Assembly (NCBI RefSeq): GCF_001043025.1
Contig: NZ_JYLD01000021.1
Span: forward strand, 1 to 64,000
Origin: Pseudomonas helleri
Lineage (GTDB): Bacteria; Pseudomonadota; Gammaproteobacteria; Pseudomonadales; Pseudomonadaceae
Reading direction: 5' to 3'
Length of the DNA: 64,000 nucleotides
The notes beneath the pieces are model-generated. The model saw nothing but the letters and a program-made list of their open reading frames with translations. It was not told where the DNA came from and made no database searches. Each line of letters starts with the position of its first letter. Position 1 is the first letter of the stretch. This document shows positions 63,784-64,000 of this stretch, one piece after another. The position numbers and the translations under genes were made by a program.

Positions 63784-64000
63784 CTACACCGCAATGGTAT
63801 GTTTAGCCGCAACTTTTTCAGCAACAACGCTATAGATATCAGTATCAACTCCCGGAACTTTGACCGAAATAATCAGCGCATAACGTGCAGTACTGTCATA
63901 CCGTTCCAAAGCCCCTCTGGTCTTCCACCAGCCTAATGACGGGTAAACGGCAAGATAACCGCGACTGGCCAACTCAGCGGCAGTACCTGTCCAACTGTCT
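63784..64000 (-). CDS. 3' end of an unidentified gene, cut by the window edge
   Basis: The frame is open from the window end to a stop at 63784, giving at least 72 residues. It reads DSWTGTAAELASRGYLAVYPSLGWW from the edge in two parts, then RYALIISVKVPG and DIYSVVAEKV. The sequence has a folded-domain look (W, Y, G rich) and is reminiscent of the C-terminal ends of some S8-type peptidases in Pseudomonas, but this is a weak impression. It is convergent with gyrB. Confidence 0.45.
   Translation of the reverse strand, partial: DSWTGTAAELASRGYLAVYPSLGWWKTRGALERYDSTARYALIISVKVPGVDTDIYSVVAEKVAAKHTIAV

Overview
The window is chromosomal DNA of a Pseudomonas, most likely from the P. fluorescens group. 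The gene order parB-parA-rsmG-mnmG ... mnmE-yidC-yidD-rnpA-rpmH-oriC-dnaA-dnaN-recF-gyrB, the linked atp and glmU/glmS blocks, and REP-type repeats built on a GGAGCGAGCTTGCTCGC core all fit that genus. Proteins were assigned by reading translated sequence and motifs; no database search was run.

Layout. (1) 1-1440: an IS110-superfamily element of the IS1111 type, lying against a REP palindrome. (2) 1.5-7.6 kb: pdxY and a DUF3301 gene, then a zinc-starvation block (two COG0523 GTPases, DUF1826, zinc-independent folE2) around a divergent promoter with two Zur-like palindromes, then a DUF3617 gene. (3) 7.7-11.0 kb: cardiolipin synthase, a small secreted unknown, and cyclopropane fatty acid synthase. 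(4) 11.1-17.1 kb: a tightly coupled operon of three SPFH/band-7 membrane proteins (one with a very His-rich N-terminus) and an HmtA-like P-type ATPase, with a third Zur-like site in front of it. (5) 17.2-19.8 kb: a divergent Lrp regulator/LysE exporter pair and a serine hydrolase. (6) 20.0-32.7 kb: twelve genes on one strand. A FecI sigma factor, a FecR anti-sigma factor and an STN-type TonB receptor are followed by a thiol-dioxygenase-like cupin, an amino-acid ABC importer, a cystathionine beta-lyase-like enzyme, an amidohydrolase and a DszB-like desulfinase. This is the most striking accessory region. (7) 32.9-38.9 kb: a small unknown, a GNAT-Rnk fusion, and glmS with its DeoR regulator and glmU. 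(8) 39.0-46.1 kb: the complete atpIBEFHAGDC operon. (9) 46.2-63.7 kb: the replication and segregation core. It contains oriC beside dnaA, a second DnaA-box-rich, AT-rich stretch beside mnmG, an ABC-F gene flanked by REPs between mnmG and mnmE, and a perfect parS inside recF. (10) 63.8-64.0 kb: the 3' end of a gene cut by the window edge.

How the parts fit. The zinc genes suggest one Zur-controlled response in two places: metallochaperone GTPases and a zinc-free FolE on one side, a metal-importing ATPase with SPFH partners on the other. The 20-33 kb cluster can be read as a pathway for taking sulfur from an organic thioether or S-substituted cysteine. Uptake would go through the TonB receptor and ABC importer. 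The PLP lyase would cleave C-S to a free thiol, the cupin would oxidise the thiol to a sulfinate, and the DszB-like enzyme would remove sulfite. Surface signalling would control the system. The pathway is inference; the gene content and active-site residues are visible.
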